Assembly (NCBI GenBank): GCA_011009095.1
Contig: VTPC01091012.1
Span: forward strand, 122,773-186,772
Direction: 5' to 3'
Origin: Ignelater luminosus
Lineage: Eukaryota; Arthropoda; Insecta; Coleoptera; Elateridae
DNA: 64,000 nucleotides
Both the position numbers and the translations under genes were made by a program. The notes beneath the pieces were generated by a model that saw only the letters and a program-made list of their open reading frames with translations, was not told where the DNA came from and ran no database searches. This document shows, one piece after another, positions 38,330 through 51,404 of this stretch; position 1 is the first letter of the stretch, and each line of letters starts with the position of its first letter.

Positions 38330-39267
38330 AGGATGCTTATATTACAAAATGCAGAACAGACCTTTTTCCTAGATTTTTCTTAATTTTCTCCTAAACATAC
38401 ATATCATATCTTGGATGGCATCAATTTTTATTTCTTTGGGTTTTTTTCACGTGAAGTTGTAAACTTCTTGCAGATTTTGCTTCTCATGCCTTTTCATAGA
38501 CCGAAAAAGCTAAAATGCCCCAAAAGTCTTCTACAGATCGTGCCTTCGGGACATTGGGAGGATTTGCATTTTTAGGGACAAATTTATATTTTTGCTGCGT
38601 AACCATTCTTGGACACTATTTGCGTAATGTGAAGACTCTTAAGTCGGGCCAGAACACATAGTTACCATCAGAATGAAAGTATCAATGAATTTATGCAGTA
38701 TTGGAAAGCACTGGTCTCGATACACTTCTGCACTGATGACTGAACCAAAAGAATGTCTTACGACTAGCTCTGAAATACCTTTCTCAGAAATTGTAATTCA
38801 GACCAAAATTTTCTTCTCAGATTTCTGTTTATACTTAAATTTAATGTTATCTGGAACGTTTTCTTTGTTTTTGCTGTAAAACCCATTATTTCCGAGCATG
38901 TTGTTATTTGTAAAGGTAAAATACTTTTTGTTATCCATAATGATTGATTTATTCTCTTTCAAGATATTCTTTTGCAATTTTCACCCTCGTGAGACATCGA
39001 ACTTCCTTGCCAATTTTCATTGAGAGGCATCAATCTTGTGTTCAGCATTGCGAATAATATTTGTTTGTTCTTTGGTACTGAGACGTGATGGTCTTCCTGG
39101 TTTTGGATTCTAATTAAATGGTATATCATTTTCATACCGTGTAATGATGTCGTAGATTGTCGATGTCAAAATATTTTCCTCTTTAAAGTGTTTTATCACA
39201 TAACATTTTTCTTCATGTCTAAGCATGTCGTATACATGTTTACGCAAATCTTCACTGTTTTTCATAT
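38330..39267 (-). pseudogene. Transposase of the DD37E mariner, broken
   Basis: The frame opens at ATG 39267 (minus strand) with MKNSEDLRKHVYDMLRHEE and an N-terminal helix-turn-helix region. A GRPS hinge (PKPGRPSRLSTKEQ) follows near 39100. The C-terminal part keeps SSHYANSVQEWLRSKNIN near 38640-38590. A worn relic of FWPDL precedes it and one of VEDFWG follows it near 38525. Counting from the Asp of the FWPDL block to the Glu of the EDFWG block gives about 37 residues between them, which points to the ITmD37E/TRT lineage known from mosquitoes and other insects. The count crosses a damaged stretch and is therefore approximate. Several in-frame stops and at least two frameshifts are visible, and the middle catalytic region is poorly preserved. 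It is inactive and lies opposite in strand to the receptor gene. Confidence 0.8.
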
Positions 39268-39376
39268 TGACGAAATAGTAATCACTTTAACTCTATAGAA
39301 GCACGAATAAACTGTGATAGACTAATTCGGAAAGTTACAATGACAGATTATTGTTTGACGGCAGCCTACTCTGTTT

Positions 39377-39409
39377 TTTATATTTTCCGGATATTTTTAG
39401 CCCACCCGT
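39377..39409. repeat. Terminal inverted repeat of the mariner, right
   Basis: Read inward on the minus strand it begins ACGGGTGGGCTAAAAATAT next to the TA at 39410-39411. It differs from the left repeat by only a few bases. Confidence 0.85.
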
Positions 39410-39411
39410 TA

Positions 39412-42400
39412 TTATGCAAAATACTTGGGTTAACTGAGACACTCTTTATTCAAGGGAAAAAAGTCAATTGTAATTCATTCTAAAGTATAACATAGTAGCG
39501 GGCTTCCTTTACCACAACAAACCAAACTTAAGTTAGTCAAATCTAAATTAACTAAACCAAAGCAAACAAAAAATATCTAACCTATCTCTAATGCAAGTTC
39601 AAACTTGACCTCACCTCTGACCAAACCATCAATAATACCAAACTTCAGCTACATGGACAAGTATCTAATATCTAAACCAAAATGTCTAATAATCCCAAAG
39701 ATGAAAAGCAGTCGAGGATTGTTTCTCTCAATACACTTGAGCAACATCCAGAGAACCCAAAGTGAAAATGCGCTTTCTCGAATACAATGTAAAATTCGGA
39801 TAATCAAAAAATATTAGTTGTCGGTTTTGTCAAGAACACGTTACTAAAACAAAGCTAGTTATCAGTCAACATGAATCCTTAATATTGTGTATCATGCCTT
39901 ATTTTATAAGCCAACAGAATTTTCGGCGAGAAGAAAATTTGTAAATCATAGTCTTGGTCTCAAGAATTTTCAAGCCGTGTTAGCTGTCTTGGTCTTTAAT
40001 TCAAGATTTGGGCAAAGACTGCTCTAGGCCTTCGTCTTGATGTATAATAGACTTGATCTTGGTTTCGATTTAAAATGCTAAAGAAACATCTTTAATGACC
40101 TCGAGTCCTGTATCTGAGGAATTTCAAGAGTTCGCAAGTGATATTCTTTCGTTCGAACGTAGGTTGTTTTCTTTATAGTTAGCATCATCAAAAAGAAGTC
40201 TTTAAAATTCATTTTAATTAATTTAAATGCGTAAAACTTCACTGTAGAAAGAAATTCCAGATCTTGTCTGGATAAACCTTAGAATTAAGGGTCTTGTTAT
40301 GTTTTAGTTCAGATCTTGGTGAGATTATCGAAATCGAGTGAACACTGACTCTCGAAAAATGCTAAATAATCTATATTAGAATTAGAACTAATTATCGTGC
40401 ACATAGTTGATAATCAATTCCTGTGGAATGATTTAGAAAATAAAGTAAACTAACAATTCGTTAATAAAACACAAAATTGAAAGAATTTAAATAAACGACG
40501 TGGCATAGAGTTGGTTTTTTTGTACAAATGTTTACCCACAAATTTAAAAAGGTTCCGTATAAACATACAACAAACTAACCAGAAAGGAAACATGAAAATT
40601 CTATTTTTGAAATGGAAACCTTTTTCAGTTTACAACACAAAAAAACTATTTATGCAAAATTTACGTGCATTAACGATAAGAAAATTGCAATTTGATTACA
40701 CAGTTAGTATTTAACCAGAACTCATTAAAATGTCAAGGTTGATATTCTGAAAAATTACACGCACTAAATTACAGATAAAGCCTACATTTCCATAATTTAT
40801 GATAATTTCAAAAATAGGTATCATCCTGTAAGTTTCGATTTTCATTAACGATTCTAAGAAATTAAATTTATAATAAAGTACTACAATTCCTCTTAATTCT
40901 CCCTCTTTTACGCATTCCTATTCAGAATAAAACGGGAACAAAAAAAATTATCAATCTTTCACAACGTCAAAGCAGGACAAACGCTTTTGGATCTTGTGGC
41001 AGAAAATTAATCACTCGTTTTTTCATTGAAAATTTCTAGAACCGGATTTATGGTTAATCGACTGATACCTCTAGTAAACACTTGCCGAAGAATAAAAAGT
41101 TCATACCTGAAATCTGATAGGAATAAAAACTGTTGTTCACTTCAGCCATAATCTCAATTAATCGCCGACAATAAAGAGGGAGGGAAAAAGTAAAAAATTA
41201 AATTAAAAAGTTAACGTTATCACGAAATTCGCTCGTTAACGTTACGAAGATAGCTATCGTTTTCTACAACACGAATTCGACAGTGAATGTAGAATTTTCT
41301 AATTTCCAATTAATTCTGAAATTGAGAAATAACGTAATTTGACAATCGATATAAAGAGAAGAGAAATGATTAATTATTCTTGCTGTTAAAATTAAATTCG
41401 ATGGAAGACACAATTTAAATCTCGAATTGCTGGAGTGAAAATTCTGAAAATAACACAATCCAGGTGTAGAGAATATTATATCAAAAATACAGCAGACCGT
41501 TCGATTCAGGGAAGGCGCAAAATAATATAATAAAATAAGATTTCACAAAGAAGACAAGACGTGATAATACGTGAAAGCTCACGGGTAGAGTTTTCTTTGT
41601 ATCAGCGACCTTTTCGATAACAGGGTTTTATATATTCAATATTGAGAGTCTACTATGGAAAAATGAATATATAAAAAACTACATTTTCATATACACCTCG
41701 ATATATTGAAAATGATCTTCGACAATACTTCCTAAAAATCAAAAATTCCCAAAACAACTGCAGGAAGCGAACCGTAAATAATATTAAACAAAACTTTAGC
41801 TGGAGAACTTCTGTTTTGCTCACATTTCACATAAACGCTCAAATAAAATCTAAATCCTTTTAGCGTAAGCTCGGATTTTTATATATATCAAAAACACGAC
41901 GTCTCTCTAAATTGGTCGCAACGGCAAACGTACACGGAATTGAAATTTCTCGTTTTCAATAAAACGAGAATATTTGTTAAAAATTCCCATCACAATTTGT
42001 AACAAAATACACCTACAAGTCGAACCGTCTGAAAGTTTGATTGAAAACTTGACGATTACCTGAAAGCCAGATCGTGTAACAAACGTCCACCCACATCACC
42101 TATGCGGGTTTACCTTCTCCGTCATTTCTAATGGTATAAATTTATCAAAGTGAACAGACTTCCATTCGAAACATTTGCATTTTCAAAATGAAAAAATATA
42201 AAGAATTTTACATACGGGAAAATACAAAAGAAAAATGGATTTGTAAAGTTATAAGCATCAACTCGCAAAAACAAACATTCATCCTCGTTAAGCATGAAGA
42301 ACCCTAAATTAATCCTGAAAGATGTATAGAGAAAAGTTGGAAACTAGGTAGTACAAAAGACCGATAGTCCTACCTAATCATGTTATTGTTCTAAAGGGAC

Positions 42401-43149
42401 ATTCAATAAATGGTCGTTCCCAATTTTGTTATTTCTCTTCTTGATGATCTTGACATTTTTCTTTTATTCGAACTGTAACTTTAATGGAAAGAACGTTGTA
42501 CTTAACATAACATCATCTCCCGGGTTTCTTGGGTCGTAAAATTCATTCTTGTTGAATAACAACATAATATAAACGAGCTGATGATGGGAATTAAGGCAGC
42601 TAACAATTCTCGTGTAAAATATTGCTTGAGAGAGCTAAATATTGAGTTCTTTGTTGGAAAATAAAGCGTAATAATATACAAGCTTTAATTAAGTGGTTCT
42701 ACTTTAATATTAAATGAATTCAAAAAAAGAGAAGATTACAGTCGCATACCTACTAAATAGTCAAAAGACTTTCGCTGTTCCTACTCAATTATACAGGGTA
42801 TTTCACGTATCCTTGTGCAGTCATTTTTTCACAAATTAAGCATATTAGTCGTCACGTTTGAAGGTGCAAAGTCTAAATTAGGATAAATCAATTGATAGGG
42901 AGATCAAATCCAGTAACCATTAATTCTTCTGGATTATAATAACTCAGAAGGTGATATATCTAGATTCTGGATGGTCTAATTCCGGATTCTGCAACAGTTC
43001 TCTACAAATAGCACGTTTCAACATTTTTCACGATATGAGCCCCTTCCCATTTGAGTTGGCCCAGGCGATGATTTTTCAATCATTCGTAAAAATACAGCTA
43101 CTACATGAACTTCCAAAGTTTTATTTATTGCTAAACATTTATTAACATC
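39412..43149. other. Presumed intron, AT-rich non-coding
   Basis: No gene is supported. A 10-base direct repeat GTTAACGTTA occurs at 41210-41219 and 41235-41244. A TATACAGGGTATTTCACG word at 42793-42810 resembles the edge of a small insect repeat. Frames at 39605-39817 and 40511-40714 are featureless. Confidence 0.45.
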
Positions 43150-43264
43150 TCTTAGCTGTAAAAATGATTTATTATGTGACTAAAATCCATAATTAACAAA
43201 AATTAAAAAAACTATGAAAAATATGAACAAATATGAACAAATAACAAATATAATTTTAAAGTTT

Positions 43265-44180
43265 TCTACTGAATAACGTCGCCCTTATTTTTAATAACAG
43301 CCGAATCTATCAAATTTTGGCAAGATTTTGAAGTAAATATTTCTTGAAGATTTTGCTTCAACTCGTGGATTGTTCTTGCAGGATGTTTTCGCAGCATCTT
43401 TTTCATCTCGTGCCACAAAGTTTCGATGGATAACAAATCAGGACTACTAGAAACCTACTCTAAAAGTGGTATACTGTAGTCGTTTCGCCATTTTAAAAAT
43501 TGTTTTGAGGTGTGGCATGCTGCGCCGTCTTGTTGAAATATAAAATCCTATCCTGAAGTCAAATATTCTTCTAATTCTTCTAAAATTTGAAATTATTTGT
43601 TAGTATAGACAGTTCCTTTAATACAATGAAGTTTTCCTATCCCTTTTGCTGACATGCTGCCCCAGACCATAACCAAAGCTGGAAATCTCACTTTTCGTTT
43701 GAGACAGTCGAGATGGGACGCTTCCTGTTTTTGTTTGAATAACGCGGCTTCTACTATCTCCAACACACACCTCTAACCGCGACTCATCACACCATTGTCC
43801 TGCATACCATTGTTGAGGTGTCCAATGCTTATGTTGTTTTGCTCATCTTAATCTATTTTGTTTTTGCAGTGACGTTAAAAGTGGCTTTTCTTTGGTCTTT
43901 AATATTATCAATTTTAGGAGAAAAAAGAAATACTGGTAATGGGAAACTTAACTTGTAAGTATCAAATCCCATTTATTTATAGGCCTCCCTATGACATGTA
44001 GATCTCGAAATGCGTCTTCCAACAGCATCACTCGACAGAGAACTTAATTGGAGGTAACTAACACGGCGGTTTTTCTCAATAATTCTCCTCAAAGCTCTTC
44101 TATCGGCAGCTGTGATCTTGCTTTTTCGCACATATCGTGGCTTTGTGCTAACTGAACCGGTCGTTTTAAACTTTCAAAAC
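43265..44180 (-). pseudogene. Tc1 transposase, body and C-terminus, broken
   Basis: On the minus strand this segment begins in the second DNA-binding region (TTGSVSTKPRYVRKSKITAA, then RRALRRIIEKNRRVSYLQLSS). It runs through the RNase-H-like catalytic domain. The first catalytic Asp is in CDESRLEV (codon at 43785-43787) and the second in IFQQDGAACHTSK (codon at 43527-43529). The Glu is in SIETLWHEMKKMLRKHPA (codon at 43422-43424). The last two are 35 codons apart, i.e. DD34E, the Tc1 hallmark. An internal stop lies between them and the frame is interrupted several times upstream. The C-terminus ends in KNKGDVIQ before the stop. The catalytic triad survives although the gene is dead, so the copy is only moderately old. 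Confidence 0.85.
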
Positions 44181-44437
44181 TTGCCAATGTCAGCCAAAAC
44201 AAATTTTATTTATTTTGAACATTTTAAAGTAGTTGTATTGTTTGCAATGGTTAGAGGAAAGTGTATCAGTAAAATAATTCATTTAATTATCATTAAGTTA
44301 TCTAAACCTGGACAATCAAACTCGGAAATTGCAAATTATTAGACTTATCGCGATACAGCGTAAGAAAAATATAGTTTTGAAAGTTTAAAACGACCGGTTC
44401 AGTTAGCACAAAGCCACGATATGTGCGAAAAAGCAAG
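44117..44437. repeat. Perfect 64-bp inverted repeat with 193-bp loop
   Basis: Positions 44117-44180 are the exact reverse complement of 44374-44437. Both arms encode the transposase segment TGSVSTKPRYVRKSK. The match ends abruptly at both edges. Perfect identity inside an element that is otherwise damaged suggests that the duplication is younger than the insertion, or that gene conversion keeps the arms equal. Confidence 0.95.
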
Positions 44438-44440
44438 ACA
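44249..44440 (+). pseudogene. Tc1 transposase N-terminus, in inverted orientation
   Basis: Read on the plus strand, opposite to the transposase body, ATG 44249 opens MVRGKCISKIIHLIIIKLSK, followed by PGQSNSEIANY and a stop. This is the first helix-turn-helix of a Tc1 transposase. The frame picks up again as RKKNIVLK and then TTGSVSTKPRYVRKSK within the right-hand arm, so sequence order is normal up to the end of the arm at 44437. The same coding segment is therefore present twice, head to head, once here and once at the start of the minus-strand body. This indicates an inverted duplication or fold-back repair event inside the element. Confidence 0.8.
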
Positions 44441-44537
44441 ATTAAGACATTGTTTTTCGATTCTGAATTATTAGATATATTGTGTTATTTGATTAGGTAG
44501 CTAACAGCGAATGTAGCCTATTATTTTTTGACTGTAC

Positions 44538-45649
44538 CCAAAATAACTAAAATTTCAATTGCTGGGTCAACTGAAATGGGAAGGGGCTCGTACAGAGCAT
44601 TAAGTTAAAAGATCTGGGGATCTTATAGGACAAAAAGATAATACAATTGCGATTTTTTACTTAACATAATATCTACTACACAATGACATCAGGGAGATTC
44701 TATTACTTTGTTCAAGAAAAAAGTAAGTGAGATTTAGAGGTTTCAGAAAAGTAAGAATGAAGAGCAAAACTTTAATAGCCATGAAAGCGAGTCTTGAGTA
44801 ATTATTTGTCCCTTCATTATATCGAATTGATTAGAAACAGAAACAACATTATACATTTAAGCTACTGGTGATCTTGGTCTCGATTTACATGACATCGCAA
44901 TAATAATACACTACGGTTACAAATCCTCGTAGAATTACTGACATACTAAAGCATCTATTTATTTAATAGGCTTATAATAGTCGTAATTAGGAATCGTTTT
45001 AAATCAATATCGAGGTTAACTCGCTTCCAAATTGATAAGGATATCAAATCTTATATTTGTTAATACTTATCGATTGAAATCAAGTCAGTTTGGATACAAA
45101 TATCTAAAGAACAATACTAAGAATAAATTAATTTTGGTGTCAAGGTTTAGGTAATACGATTTATTGGAAGGTTTTCTAGCAATCAAAATTCAAACACGAA
45201 TTCCGCGGAAGTTGTAATTTATAATTTTGTCATCACATCAGCGACATTATGGAATTAATAATAGAGAGGGGATGTCAACCTATCATTTGTTCTAATGATG
45301 TGAAATATTACCCGCGTGATTACTACAGAAAATTGTCAAAGATTTAGAAAACTGATTTTAGAAAAATAATCATAAAGTGAGTAAATCTGTTCAAATGAAT
45401 CTTTACAAATTATCCGCGTACAAAGACAAAAACTGCGTCTAGGGGCTATATTTTACAAGATCAAATTGAAAACGGTTAAGTCGCAGACAATAGCCAAGAA
45501 TGCTGAGAATAGAAACAACAATTCGCGAAAAGTAAACAAAACATATCTAAGATCGATTTTCGATAAGCGAAATAGTAAACGAGTGAAATACAAAGCACAC
45601 GGCAGTCGTCTATAAATCTTTAAAGCGAGCTTATTATACAGAAACACCG
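44538..45649. other. Presumed intron, AT-rich non-coding
   Basis: I see nothing beyond AT-rich sequence. A 70-codon minus frame (45453-45665) runs into the next island and has no recognisable domain. Confidence 0.45.
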
Positions 45650-46045
45650 GAATGGAGTGCCGCATTATCCGCTAATCTAACGCCATTACGTTAATCAATG
45701 CCAGGGAGTCGCGCATCCTTGCTTTTGTGACGGAATATAACCGTCGTCGTGTGTATTATATGTTAGTTTCTTCCCTCCAAACTCTAGCTAGCTTTGCGCC
45801 CTCTTATTTTACGCTAAATGGAAATGGTTTTGTTTAGTTCAGCAATATTAAACATGCGAAAATAGTAGCTTAGCTGTACAAATGTGTAGATAATACAGGC
45901 GACAATGGGGGAGAATTACGAGCCGTTCTGAAGGTTTTATGAACCTAATATAGATGAATTGCTATTAACCGTGCAATCGTTAATCCTTTATTGCGAGTTT
46001 TATACCGCCTAGCGAATTTTGGGTAAGCGAAACGTTTTGCTTCTG
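45650..46045. promoter_or_regulatory. Candidate conserved non-coding element
   Basis: About 400 bases of balanced composition stand out from the AT-rich flanks. They contain repeated homeodomain-type cores (CTAATC, ATTACGTTAATC, CGTTAATCC), a GCTAGCT word and several CpG words, but no open coding frame. The texture matches insect enhancer sequence and the position would be deep in the receptor intron. Conservation has not been tested. Confidence 0.35.
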
Positions 46046-49000
46046 ACAGCTCGCTTGATTTTCAACAGACTAGTAGACGAATTTGTATAAGATATATTGT
46101 TAAGAGGGAAAGTTGATAACCCACATATGTAGGTTCCTTAGTGAAATGTTGTGAAATTCTGAAAATGGAGGGAAGAAACTCGTACTTAACAGTATGTTCT
46201 AAAATGACACTAGAACTATATGAATTTGGTTCAAACTTACACATTATATTATACTCAAGCATCTGTCTATTAAAATTATTGTTCGATAATAATTTAAGAT
46301 TTCCGTGGAAGTTATGCAAATTCGCAGAGAAAATTTCTAGAAGTAATTTTATAAACATTTATTCAGGTTTTAAGTTATAATAATACGTAATATTTATTTA
46401 AAAATGATTATCATTTACATTTAAGGAAACTTTAGAAATTTCAGGCTAAAGCTGAGGGTTTGCATTCAAACTTTGCAATCCACTCTGTGATAATTTAGAA
46501 ATTACATTTACCAACCCACACGCAAGCAGATTTAAAATTCTTTCTGATCAAGAAAACACAAATAAGAAGAATCTCGCCGTATTTAACTAAGATTTAATTA
46601 ACGAAAAATCCTAGTAAAACACGAGTAAGATAAAGAAAAAACTTCTTGGTATTTTATCACAGGGAATATCAAAGTTCATAATTCTGTTTTATCCTACATA
46701 AATTTAACACCACGTTTTGTTCCCTACGGAAACGAAATAGCTCAATCACTCATTGTCTGCACGCTATCAATAACCACATATGAAAATGAAATATTCATTA
46801 AACAAAAATCTCGTGGTTGAATTTTTCTGAAGAATTCTATTTTATAGCGTGACTATTTTATTTCATCATCATTATCATTTATGATCATCAATAATAACAT
46901 TATACATGTATTTTTAGCCCCTTTCTTTTTCCTTACCATTGATTCCATTCAATAAATAAAACTCAGCTATTATTGTTATTTGATTCGATATTTTGTTCCT
47001 TAATTATAAATCCATAAATAACCATTTGGAGAGCAAGAACTTTTCGTTTTTTCTATTCCAATAACCCAAACTTTCAATTCTATGCCATTAACTTCCAATT
47101 TTGATACCGCTCTCCCTAACGCATCATCACAAAAATATATCAGAATTTCGAAATTTAAACTTTTAAAGCACTTAAAAGAGTTTTATTCATGTATTCGGAA
47201 ACTTTTTCTTATTTTCAAGTTATAACCGGAACTCATACGTTCAGAAAAAACATTTTTTCGAGCGTCTGCTTTTGAAAGGTTTCTCAGTTATAAATTCTAA
47301 ATCGGTCGGCTTTTAAGACGGTTTTAGAAAAAAAAGAGAAAAATTTAAAATTTCCATTCGTACGGAACAATGCGTAAAAATATCCAACGCTCTATAAAGA
47401 GGGAATTGCTTCCTTCCTTACTTAGACGAAAAATTTTCATTATTCAAGAATTGCCTTTCATGTCGAAGAATAGAATTGGTCATGGTTAAGATGAACTTTT
47501 TCTTTCTTTCTGCTTCCGTGTAGAAAAAATTCGAACAGCTTTGAGACAATTTTAATTAGAACAATTTCCAATTATTCATTCGGGTTATTTATGATGCAAG
47601 TTTTTCTTTGAAAACGCCCTCTTTATTTACACCCTAACGTGTTGGCGTTTCGAAATTTATAGCTTCATGTTAACGCCGAAACTTTCTAGGAAATACTTTT
47701 AATTACGCACAAATTTATTAATTAGCATCCAGAGTAGGATTAAGTATTAAAGTATTATTCGCTGTAAAACAAAGAAACACTACATTATTAAAACTGCCCA
47801 ACATATAATATAACTTGGAATATAAAAATATAAGCACGCAATAATGTAACAGGAAAAAAGTTTTCCGCTAGCTGTCACGTGTAATTTAGTAACCAATTTG
47901 TACAAATTAAATGATTTCAATTTCAAGCGCGAACGTTGGAGCAAATTAGAAATAATATCACACCGGCAATTTTTTTCTTACTCTAATAACCCAATACTTC
48001 CAACATGTGATTACCGTAATTTTCCTAAGAAAGAAATATTTAAGAAAATGAAGGCATTTTTATGTTTCAAACTAAAAAAGAAAAACTGGGAAAAGCAAAA
48101 CAAAAAAAGTATTGGAACTCACAATATTGAAAATTCGAAAAAGCAGAACTTTCTAAATTAAAACACAACAAGTCACATTTATTGATTTTCTAAAATAGAC
48201 AGAGACATTTAAAATGTAAAATTGAAAGCATCCTGACCAGCCACGGATACAAACATATCACATTGAAAAATAAATAGCGGAAATGGAATGTAGCACCAAG
48301 AGCACCCCATTTTAAAAATTCGTAAATTAACTATTAAATTTTGATACTGTTTTGATTTTCAGTATAACATTCAAAAAAAAATCCTTGTATGTGTATTGCT
48401 ACAACCTTCTCACAGCATGTTCTTGAAATGTTTCAAACATACCCCAAAAATTTTCAATTTCAAATGCTCTCAAGAAAAAAAAAGATTGATCGCGTTTCGA
48501 TCAATAAACGCAATTGCCTAAATAAAAAAATAAAATTGTAGCTTCTAAGCACAAACAACTGATTCAATATTTTAGAATTCTGCTAGAAACCGAACCCTTT
48601 TGTTGTTCGCCATGGTAGATCTATTAGCCACTAATTCTCTTTTTGATTTATTCATTATGACAGGAGAGAGTAAAACCAATTTACTCCTAGGTTTCTACTG
48701 ATTTAGATCAAGTTCAGATATACATTTCTAGAATAAGTATAGTAAATATAGATTCTGCCGTTGTCTGAATTCTACCTTTCTGGTCCAATTATCTCAGTTG
48801 AGAAAATAATTATCTGCTCTATTATTCTTATTCCAAAACTGTGATATCTTCAAATTATTCAGTACTTTTTCCCAAATGCAACAGCATACGTTTCAAAAGA
48901 ATATCAGCACTATAACAAGTCAGCAAACTTTGATCTACATCTGAACTCTCTTGGGAATCGACCAAATATTATAGTTAATTAACGTCAGATTTTAAACTAC

Positions 49001-51404
49001 TTAGTTGCTGGGAATATCGTTTTAGTAAACATTGGAAAACTAAGGATTAGTAACTAAAAAGAAATCTCAAATATTAGACTGGCTAGAAATAACTTCAAAC
49101 AGCAAAACCAAAAAGAAGCAAGAGGGAAACAGAATGGCAAACATGTTTCACTCTGTAAATACAGCGTGAAACAAATTCAAATTTGAAGATGAGAGACCAA
49201 ATACAATCAGCAAATTACTTAAGCCAAAACAAAATCATCTATACTTTTGAAAAGTAACCAAAAAACCAGAATCCAGAGAAGCAGAAACACAAAGAAGAAA
49301 AAAGTTATTTCTTGAAAACAGTCTTGTCAAGCACAGACTATTTTAAGATATACAGCGATTTATACTAAAATTTCCATATTGAAAAAAGATCAGAGAATTA
49401 ACACCAGTCTTGACTGGCTGTGGTATGTGCAATAGCTGGCAGGGATAATAAGATAAACCAAATCAGCCCAAAAACGCTTTACACCAGTCTTCTTTAGCTC
49501 TTCAAAGACTGAACTAGTGTAGTATTAAGCCACAATTAGAATATTACCGTATAAAATATACAGTGGAAATAGACTTTGATTTTGCAATTCTAACCAAAAC
49601 GTGCCAAATGACAAACTGGATACAAACATGCCACAGAAGAACTCAAATAGGTAAAGCAAAAATAAATAAATGAGAAATAAAAAATCAAAAGCATATTCCT
49701 AGATTTTACATGCTCCGAGAACAATAAAACACAAAAACAAAAGGAGACATAAAGAAAACAAAAGAAATGAAAAGAATCAAAGACGAAGTCAGGTTATCAG
49801 GATACAAATGGTGTTGCTTAACCTTAATTTAACTTCAATTGTACATCATATCAAGCAATGAGTATAATGTGTCTCTGTCTCATTCACTATTATCTGTGAA
49901 AAATAGTATTTATAAGTTATTCTTGAGACCAATACCAAATACGGCTTTCACTGTCTGTCAGTTCCTTGGATTTAGGTAACAGAATCTGTATCATGAATGT
50001 TTGGGAAATGTTAAGTTGGGACACTTCCCTTAACTTTTTTATTTTTAGACAAATTTCCTGACTTTTCCCTGAGCTTTTTTACTGAATAATGAAATTCCCT
50101 CGCTAAATTCCTGGATTACTCTAAAGATGGAAGACGTAGCTTGATTTTGAATGCAAGAAAAATTTAACAAAACTTTCTTCGTAGTCAACGTAGTTTATTT
50201 ATTTAAAAAAGATAACTTGCTTTTGTCTAGTATCTAGAATTTCTTAAAATCTACATAGTCCAGAATCTTCCATTTTGTGAGTTTATCGATGTATTTTTCG
50301 GGACGTCTTACGTACATTTATCGTTTTGCCAGATAATCTATCAGCTACAGTTTTTGCCTGAAAGTCTGAAAAATCTAAAGATTCCGTTTTGCATTTTTCT
50401 CGTAAGATGCATCGTTTTCGAGGAAACCCAATATTCGAAAATCTTTATATCTAGCAACTTTATCGTAATGCTTTTGATCTTGAAAACAAATTTCTTCAAA
50501 CGCACCTTAAATCTTTTATACTATACCTTATAATCATAAAAAATTCTTTAAAAAATGGAATCTCGATGATAACATCGCATAACATCAAAAACTATTTAGA
50601 AATCCAAATTAGATAAATACTACATGACTTTTAAGTGCTTCTCAGAATAAAACTATGCAGAAAACAAAATTATTTCTCTACTTAACTTCGCAAACGATGT
50701 GGGATTAAATCAAAATTCTTCTTTCTAAAACATACCGCGATTATTTTCCAAGGCGCAACTTAATATTACATTAACTTTTTAAGCAAGAAACATTAACAAA
50801 GTAAATAACTTTCCAAGACCATTCATTAAATTATTCAGTGAATTAGAATCCATTAAAGATAAACAAATAAAATCTTGAAAAATATTCAAAACTTCCTCGA
50901 ATACGAAATTCCGCTTTTAAAACACTGACTGATGTGAAGAAATAAATAAATAACAACGCTTCATCTTGACACAATGGATTAAATTTAATTAAATTAAGAC
51001 AAAAGCTAAAACCTACACAATCATGTTTCTAAACAAGCCAGAAAATTATGCAATTACAACTTTTCATTTATTCCGCGAAATTTTATATGAAACCGTTTTC
51101 GACATAGACCACGAACACGTTCCAGCAGTCAAACTCCAAATCGTTCACAAAGAGTGGGAAATAAAACTACTAACTCGATTAACGAGATCCGTCATTTATT
51201 AGTGACGTGAAGCTTAAACAAGCTTCAATTCCAAAATTTAATTTCGCATTCTGAAAGAAAAAAAAATTCAATTTGATTTTCATTTTGTAGCAAATGTGTG
51301 TCTCCCTTACGTGTAATGCAAAAATTGTGAATAATAAGGTAATTAGTATCATGAACACGTAAACAACCTCAAAGTTTGGCAATATTAAGTTTTCAAAACG
51401 GCGT
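46046..51404. other. Presumed intron, AT-rich non-coding
   Basis: No gene is seen. Two opposite overlapping frames at 46062-46380 shadow each other. Around 50030-50110 a CTGACTTTTCCCTGAG stretch resembles low-grade repeats found in other insects. Around 49400-49510 ACACCAGTCTT occurs twice. None of these is firm enough to name. Confidence 0.45.

Larger units (their letters stand above)
38222..39409 (-). mobile_element. Full-length but dead mariner, DD37E type
   Basis: This is a 1188-bp Tc1/mariner-superfamily DNA transposon with both ends intact. It is flanked by the expected TA duplications (38220-38221 and 39410-39411). The terminal inverted repeats share GTGGGCTAAAA and TATCCGGAAAA and are alike over about 30 bases. 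Inside, on the minus strand, is a decayed transposase. It copies itself, when intact, by cut-and-paste through its transposase. This copy cannot encode one. The length is close to that of a complete element (about 1.2-1.4 kb), so most damage is by point change rather than large deletion. It sits in the presumed first intron of the receptor gene. Confidence 0.9.
43150..44534 (-). mobile_element. Rearranged, dead Tc1 element (DD34E)
   Basis: This Tc1-type DNA transposon is read mainly on the minus strand, about 1.4 kb. The right edge is a convincing Tc1 terminus, ...TTTTTTGACTG followed by TA at 44535-44536. The left edge, near 43150, is not resolved. The body carries a transposase relic with a DD34E catalytic core. 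Its 5' part is rearranged: the segment encoding the first helix-turn-helix lies in the opposite orientation between two perfect 64-bp inverted arms (44117-44180 and 44374-44437). It cannot make a transposase. It lies in the presumed receptor intron, 3.7 kb from the DD37E mariner, which is a different family. Confidence 0.85.

Noticed and set aside
46062-46380. Opposed 98- and 79-codon frames
   Set aside because: Both strands are open over the same bases, no splice signals flank them, and no motif is recognised.
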